Below, piece by piece: positions 7,753-11,686 of a stretch of DNA of 11,686 nt. A program made the translations under genes and the position numbers. The DNA is from Clostridia bacterium (GTDB taxonomy: Bacteria; Bacillota; Clostridia; Oscillospirales; CAG-272). The notes beneath the pieces were generated by a model, which saw only the letters and a program-made list of their open reading frames with translations, did no database searches and was not told the DNA's origin. How positions within the stretch are numbered: position 1 is the first letter of the stretch; the number at the start of each line of letters is the position of its first letter. Where the stretch lies: positions 1 to 11,686 of the forward strand of contig JAFQOC010000082.1 in NCBI GenBank assembly GCA_017420845.1, read 5' to 3'.

Positions 7753-8793
7753 ATGGATCAAACCTTTTACACCCTCTCTGAGGAGCCTACCCCCTCTCCC
7801 GCTCCCGTGGATCCCAAGGAGGCACGGCGTACCTTTTCCCGTGTGGGTCTCGCTCTGACGGTGCTGGTCACCGTCATGATGGTGGCGGCCTACGTCATCC
7901 AGTTTGCCGTTTTGTTTACTGCGCCCCGGCTGCTGGATGCCTGGTGGATGACCTGGGTGGTCTCCCTTCTGCCTCTGTACGCCGTGGCACTGCCCTGCGC
8001 CTATCTGATCCTGCGCAAGATTCCCGTGAATCCCCACAACACCGACTACGTGGACAGCTACAACGTCCTGCGGGAGAAGACCCGCTTCGGCTTTGGCCAT
8101 TGGATGATCCTCCTGGTCATGGGTCTGGGATGCATGTATCTGGGCAACATCGTGGGCAACATCATCATGCAGATCCTCTCTGACGCCATGGATTACGACT
8201 ACGCCAATGCCCTCAATGAGGTCATTGAGAGTTCTCCCACGTGGATGGTCTTTGTGGGTACCTGCATCTGCGCTCCCATCGGGGAGGAGCTGATCTTCCG
8301 CAAGCTTTTGCTGGACCGCACCCGCGGCTACGGTGAGATGCCCGCCATCCTTCTGTCGGGGCTTCTCTTTGGCCTGTTCCACGGCAACCTGTTCCAGTTC
8401 TTCTACGCCTTCCTTCTGGGCATGATTCTCGCTTACGTCTACACCCGCAGCGGTAAGATCGGCTGGTGCATGGCCTTCCACGCCGCCGTCAATTTCCTGG
8501 GCAGCATCGCCGTGCCCCGCCTGGCCGCGTTGCTTCCCACGGATCCCGAAGCCGAGCTCACCCTGGTACAGGCGCTGGTTTCCTTGGGTCTTTCCGCCTG
8601 GATGTTCGGCCTCATCATTACCGCCGTCGTACTGGTCTGCTCCCTGTGGCACAAGCGCAAGCTGTCCCGCGGCTCTCTGCCTCTGGAGGGCGGCCGTACC
8701 TTTGGCCGTATGCTGTGCAATCCCGGTATGATGGTCTGTGTGGTCATTATGCTGCTTTTGCTGGCGGTCAATCTCATTCCCATCCGTACCTGA
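7753..8793 (+). CDS. CPBP-family (Rce1-like) intramembrane glutamic protease
   Basis: CPBP/Rce1 (Abi) proteins are multi-pass intramembrane proteases, used in eukaryotes to trim CAAX proteins and in bacteria for regulated proteolysis or bacteriocin immunity. The 346-residue product has a short polar N-terminus, then about eight hydrophobic segments (roughly 30-55, 64-88, 115-142, 164-177, 196-210, 213-230, 270-298 and 324-344). All three catalytic motifs are present: EELIFR (EExxxR, 178-183), FGLFH (FxxxH, 206-210) and HAAVN (HxxxN, 243-247), so it should be active. The start has AAAGGAG 8 bases upstream. It lies between mreB and PBP2, 26 bases before the latter, where mreC and mreD are commonly found, and so is probably co-expressed with the elongation genes. 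Its substrate is unknown; processing of a cell-wall or envelope protein is inference. Confidence 0.92.
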   Translation: MDQTFYTLSEEPTPSPAPVDPKEARRTFSRVGLALTVLVTVMMVAAYVIQFAVLFTAPRLLDAWWMTWVVSLLPLYAVALPCAYLILRKIPVNPHNTDYVDSYNVLREKTRFGFGHWMILLVMGLGCMYLGNIVGNIIMQILSDAMDYDYANALNEVIESSPTWMVFVGTCICAPIGEELIFRKLLLDRTRGYGEMPAILLSGLLFGLFHGNLFQFFYAFLLGMILAYVYTRSGKIGWCMAFHAAVNFLGSIAVPRLAALLPTDPEAELTLVQALVSLGLSAWMFGLIITAVVLVCSLWHKRKLSRGSLPLEGGRTFGRMLCNPGMMVCVVIMLLLLAVNLIPIRT

Positions 8794-8819
8794 TGGTTCT
8801 GTAAGAAAGGAGTCCCCGT

Positions 8820-10967
8820 ATGGCTATGCCCGTCCGCAATCAACGAATCAAACGCCTGTGGGGACTGGGTGTGGTGTTTCTTTTGATCTGCGCCGTCTAC
8901 GTGGTGCGGCTGGCCACGCTGGAGCTGAGCTCCGAGAACATCGGCGGCCACAGGCAGGACGGCACCACCGAGCGTACCGTGGTGGTCCAGGCCGTCCGAG
9001 GCCAGATCTACGACCGCAACGGCGTGCCTCTGGTAACCAACGCCTACACCTACAACCTGACCATGGACTATTCGGTGCTCCCTGCCGATATGACCTCCCG
9101 CAACACCGCCATTCTGCAAGCTCTTCACATGCTGGAGACCTGTGGGGAGGTGGGGCGCTTCTGTACCTACGATTTTCCCTTTGAGGGCTACTACCCGAGC
9201 TACACCTACCGCTCCACCCTGTCGGATCCCGTGTCGGACACCTTTGATACCTTCTCCGACGTGGTGACCACCAACGGCCTGCGCCGCGAGGCCATCCTCC
9301 GCATCAAGAGTGAGAAGCGCATGAACACCGCTGACGCCACCGACTACTATGAGGCCGACCCCTCGGGGAGCATCACGGCGGAGCGGCTGACCGCATACTT
9401 CGTGAAGGAGTACGAGCTGGACGCGCGGAGCGAGGGCGGTACGCCGCTCTACAGCAACGCGGATATTGACCGCCTCATCCGAGTCCTGTGGGGAATGGAG
9501 GCCGTGGGATTTTCCCGCGCCAACGACTACGTCCTGGCCGAGAACGTCACTATGGAGACCGTCACCCACGAAAAGGAGCTGGGCATCCCCGGCATTGGCT
9601 TTTCCACCGAGGCTACCCGCGTCTATGCCTTCCCCGGCTACGCCTCCCACATTCTGGGGCAGACCGGCCCCATCTACGCCGAGGAATGGAGCTACTACAA
9701 GGAGCTGGGCTACGCCATGAACGCCATTGTGGGCAAGTCGGGCTGTGAGGCCGCCTTCGAGGAGTACCTCCACGGGCAGGACGGCATCAAGGTGGTGGTG
9801 GAGGACGCTCACGGAAACACCGTCAGGGAGTACATGAAGACCGAGCCCGTGGCAGGGAAGGACGTCTACCTGACCATTGACATACATCTCCAGATCGCCG
9901 CCGAGGAGGCGCTGAAGAAGAATATCAACCACATTCGGAGCACCTACAACCGTGACGACTGCAAGGCCGGGGCCATTCTGGCCATGGATCCGGGCAGCGG
10001 CGCGGTGCTGGCCATCGCCTCCTATCCGACCTACGATCTTACTACCTACAATCGGGATTACCATACTCTGCTGGCCGACGAGGCTCTTCCCCTGTTCAAC
10101 CGCGCCCTGAGCGGCCTCTACGCTCCCGGCTCTACCTTCAAGCCCGCCATGGTGGCCGCCGCCTTGACTGAGGGGATCATCACCTCCTCCACCAAGCTGG
10201 AGTGTGCCGGTACCTACACCTACTACCAAAGCTACCAGCCCGACTGCTGGATTCACAACAGCACGGGTGCCATCCGTCAGCACGGCTGGATCAACGCCGC
10301 CGAGGCTCTGCGGGTATCCTGCAACTGCTACTTTTACGAGACGGGACGGCTTCTGGGTATCAACAACATGAACCTTTACTGCCGCCTCATGGGTCTGGGG
10401 GAGTCCACGGGCATTGAGCTGGGAGAGCAAACGGGCTCCCTGGCGGGGCCCGATCACCGCGCTGATCTTCACGGCCTGGACTGGCAGCCCACCGATACCA
10501 TCGCCGCCGCCATCGGCCAGTCGGACAACGCCTTCACCCCCCTGCAGTTGGGGGTCTACCTCTCCACTCTGGTCAACGGCGGCAACCGCTACGCCGCCCA
10601 TTTGCTCTTGAAGGTGCGGGATTTTTCCACCCGAACCGACGTGTTCGTCACCGAGACCAAGCCCCTCAACACCTTCTCCCTGGCGGACAGCCACCGCTTG
10701 ACCGTCATTGAGGGCATGGAGCAGATGGTGGCCACCTCCGCAGAGGTCAGCCGCTACATGAGAAATGTCCCCGTCACGGTGGCGGGCAAGACGGGTACCG
10801 CCCAGACGGGCTCCAAATCCACCGAAAACGGACTCTTTATCTGCTGCGCTCCCTCCCGCAATCCCGAGATCGTGGTGGTTTCGGTTATTGAGCGGGCGGG
10901 CGGCGGCTCCTACTCCGCTATGTCGGCGGGGGAGGTTTTGGAAGCATATTACAATAATAAGCAATAG
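8820..10967 (+). CDS. mrdA: Class B penicillin-binding protein 2 (peptidoglycan D,D-transpeptidase)
   Basis: PBP2 crosslinks peptidoglycan during cell elongation together with RodA and the MreB system. The 715-residue protein has a short cytoplasmic N-terminus and one membrane anchor (about 12-32). A PBP dimerisation domain follows, beginning with VRGQIYDRNGVPLVTN (59-74), containing a long segment (about 110-250) and GIPGIGFSTEATRVYAFPG (255-273). The transpeptidase domain has all catalytic motifs: GSTFKP with the nucleophile Ser438 and Lys441 (SxxK), SCN at 500-502 (SxN) and KTGTAQTG at 657-664. Neither PASTA repeats nor a transglycosylase domain are present, as expected for PBP2. The start has AAGGAG 7 bases upstream; a second ATG six bases later is a possible alternative. 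As last of four clustered genes after mreB it fits the elongation PBP; a sporulation SpoVD-type role is less likely in this context. Confidence 0.94.
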   Translation: MAMPVRNQRIKRLWGLGVVFLLICAVYVVRLATLELSSENIGGHRQDGTTERTVVVQAVRGQIYDRNGVPLVTNAYTYNLTMDYSVLPADMTSRNTAILQALHMLETCGEVGRFCTYDFPFEGYYPSYTYRSTLSDPVSDTFDTFSDVVTTNGLRREAILRIKSEKRMNTADATDYYEADPSGSITAERLTAYFVKEYELDARSEGGTPLYSNADIDRLIRVLWGMEAVGFSRANDYVLAENVTMETVTHEKELGIPGIGFSTEATRVYAFPGYASHILGQTGPIYAEEWSYYKELGYAMNAIVGKSGCEAAFEEYLHGQDGIKVVVEDAHGNTVREYMKTEPVAGKDVYLTIDIHLQIAAEEALKKNINHIRSTYNRDDCKAGAILAMDPGSGAVLAIASYPTYDLTTYNRDYHTLLADEALPLFNRALSGLYAPGSTFKPAMVAAALTEGIITSSTKLECAGTYTYYQSYQPDCWIHNSTGAIRQHGWINAAEALRVSCNCYFYETGRLLGINNMNLYCRLMGLGESTGIELGEQTGSLAGPDHRADLHGLDWQPTDTIAAAIGQSDNAFTPLQLGVYLSTLVNGGNRYAAHLLLKVRDFSTRTDVFVTETKPLNTFSLADSHRLTVIEGMEQMVATSAEVSRYMRNVPVTVAGKTGTAQTGSKSTENGLFICCAPSRNPEIVVVSVIERAGGGSYSAMSAGEVLEAYYNNKQ

Positions 10968-11123
10968 TGAACAGTGAAAAAGTGTGGTCGGAAACCTTCG
11001 GCTTCCCGCATTTCATTCAATAAAATGGACAGATCCGAAGGATTTGCACCTTCATCATTCATTGACCTTGCCTCCGTTCATCCCCATTTCACGAAAATCC
11101 TGTATCCTATGAAAGGACCCCCT

Positions 11124-11471
11124 ATGGAACAGAAACGCTTTTCCAAGCTGGACGACGGCTTTGTCTGCATCCATTGCGGCCGCGAGGTCAAGCCCCTGGG
11201 CTACTCCTCCCGCAACCACTGTCCCTTCTGCCTCTGGTCGCGGCACGTGGACATCAATCCCGGCGATCGCGCCAACCCCTGCGGGGGGGATCTGGAACCC
11301 ATTTCGGCCGAGCCGGATCCCAAAAAAGGGTACATCATCATCTCCAAGTGCCAAAAATGCGGAGAGATCCGCCGTTGCCGCGCCGCCCACGAGGCCAAGG
11401 TACAGCCCGACGACCTGATGCTGATTATTCGGCTGACGGCGAGGGGGAAGGCGGAGAGGCCGAAACGGTGA
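11124..11471 (+). CDS. Small zinc-ribbon RNHCP-domain protein
   Basis: This 115-residue protein carries the RNHCP motif that names its family (SSRNHCPFCLWSRHVD, about 28-43); the family's function is not known to me. Cysteines at 15/18, 33/36, 53, 76/79 and 85 form CxxC pairs that should bind one or two structural zinc ions. The segment FVCIHCGREVKPLGYSSRN is typical of the family's opening. I chose the ATG at 11124 because AAAGGA lies 6 bases upstream and family homology begins soon after. The frame is open back to 10974, but those 50 codons look non-coding and have no ribosome binding site. The gene is 156 bases after the PBP2 stop, so linkage to that operon is uncertain. A role in RNA or ribosome binding would be a guess based on the zinc ribbon. 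Confidence 0.88.
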   Translation: MEQKRFSKLDDGFVCIHCGREVKPLGYSSRNHCPFCLWSRHVDINPGDRANPCGGDLEPISAEPDPKKGYIIISKCQKCGEIRRCRAAHEAKVQPDDLMLIIRLTARGKAERPKR

Positions 11472-11514
11472 ATTGCAGTTTATCGGTCTGTTAGTTTGTG
11501 CTGACCTATGGGTG

Positions 11515-11650
11515 TTGCCCTCTCACCCGCCTACGGCGGGAGCTCCCCCAAAGGGGGAGCCTTTCACACCTGGTTTTATGTAATTCTCTTGCCCCATAAG
11601 GCTTTAAGGCTCTCCCTCTGGGAGAGTTCCGCGAAGCGGTGAGAGGGCAA
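11515..11650. repeat. Palindromic MITE/REP-like element with nested hairpins
   Basis: The outer 13 bases are perfect inverted repeats: TTGCCCTCTCACC (11515-11527) and GGTGAGAGGGCAA (11638-11650). Inside the left arm are two hairpins, CCCGCC/GGCGGG (11526-11540) and GCTCCCCC/GGGGGAGC (11542-11560). Inside the right arm are two matching ones, CTCTCCC/GGGAGAG (11610-11626) and CCGC/GCGG (11629-11639). The 49-base centre (11561-11609) is less structured and encodes nothing. The design suggests a non-autonomous mobile element or a dispersed REP-type repeat. It may also help end transcription after the RNHCP gene, since no classical terminator is seen there. Confidence 0.75.
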
Positions 11651-11686
11651 ATAACGCGGGTATGGCACGAACCAACCTTTTTCAAA

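Noticed and set aside
6670..8652. Minus-strand open frame opposite mreB and the CPBP gene (660 codons)
   Set aside because: Its Gly/His/Gln-rich translation is typical of reverse-strand reading of GC-biased genes. It has no recognisable domain and spans two certain plus-strand genes.
8439..10964. Long minus-strand open frame opposite PBP2 and the end of the CPBP gene (841 codons)
   Set aside because: The antisense translation has a repetitive Gly/Val/His composition and resembles no family; the plus-strand genes here carry full catalytic motifs.
10990..11006. Hairpin GGAAACC/GGCTTCC shortly after the PBP2 stop as a terminator
   Set aside because: The stem has a mismatch and only 7 positions, and the bases after it are not a T-run. 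Transcription could end here, but the evidence is too weak for a terminator call.
10974..11123. In-frame 50-codon N-terminal extension of the RNHCP gene
   Set aside because: No ribosome binding site precedes 10974, the translated segment has no family similarity, and a well-placed AAAGGA supports the start at 11124. I see no gene in 10968-11123.

Overview
The window looks like chromosomal core sequence from a GC-rich member of the Firmicutes, most likely a gut-type Clostridium relative (Oscillospirales or a neighbouring order). This is inferred from AAGGAG-type ribosome binding sites before almost every gene, the strong G/C preference at third codon positions, a typical clostridial ECF sigma factor, and a short palindromic repeat of a type I associate with these genomes. 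I cannot fix a species. Eight coding sequences are supported, one of them cut by the left edge. No rRNA, tRNA, CRISPR array, transposase or phage gene is visible.

Layout. Positions 1-1315 (minus strand) hold a two-gene unit: a two-pass membrane protein of unknown function, then an ECF sigma factor that runs off the left edge. Positions 1316-1586 are a divergent intergenic region carrying an extended -10 promoter and a leader hairpin for the plus-strand gene typA (1587-3434). TypA ends at a terminator that appears to work in both directions, facing a minus-strand gene at 3502-5790. That gene encodes a 762-residue membrane protein with three N-terminal transmembrane segments, a Rossmann (TrkA-N-like) nucleotide-binding region and a C-terminal ryanodine-receptor-type (RyR) domain. 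It has its own near-consensus promoter. Positions 5791-6060 form a second divergent intergenic region with duplicated extended -10 boxes and a tandem repeat built on GTCGAC.

From 6061 to 10967 the genes maf, mreB, a CPBP/Rce1-like intramembrane protease and a class B penicillin-binding protein (PBP2) are closely spaced, each with a good ribosome binding site, and probably form one cell-wall/shape operon. The order resembles the common maf-mreB-mreC-mreD-mrdA arrangement, but mreC and mreD are absent and the CPBP protein sits where they would be. The MreB itself lacks two residues normally needed for ATP hydrolysis. A small zinc-ribbon RNHCP-domain protein (11124-11471) follows, and then a 136-bp palindromic, MITE/REP-like element (11515-11650).

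The most interesting points are the membrane-anchored Rossmann-RyR protein, which may sense a cytoplasmic nucleotide-like ligand, and the altered elongasome operon, with an apparently ATPase-defective MreB and a CPBP protease in place of MreC/MreD.
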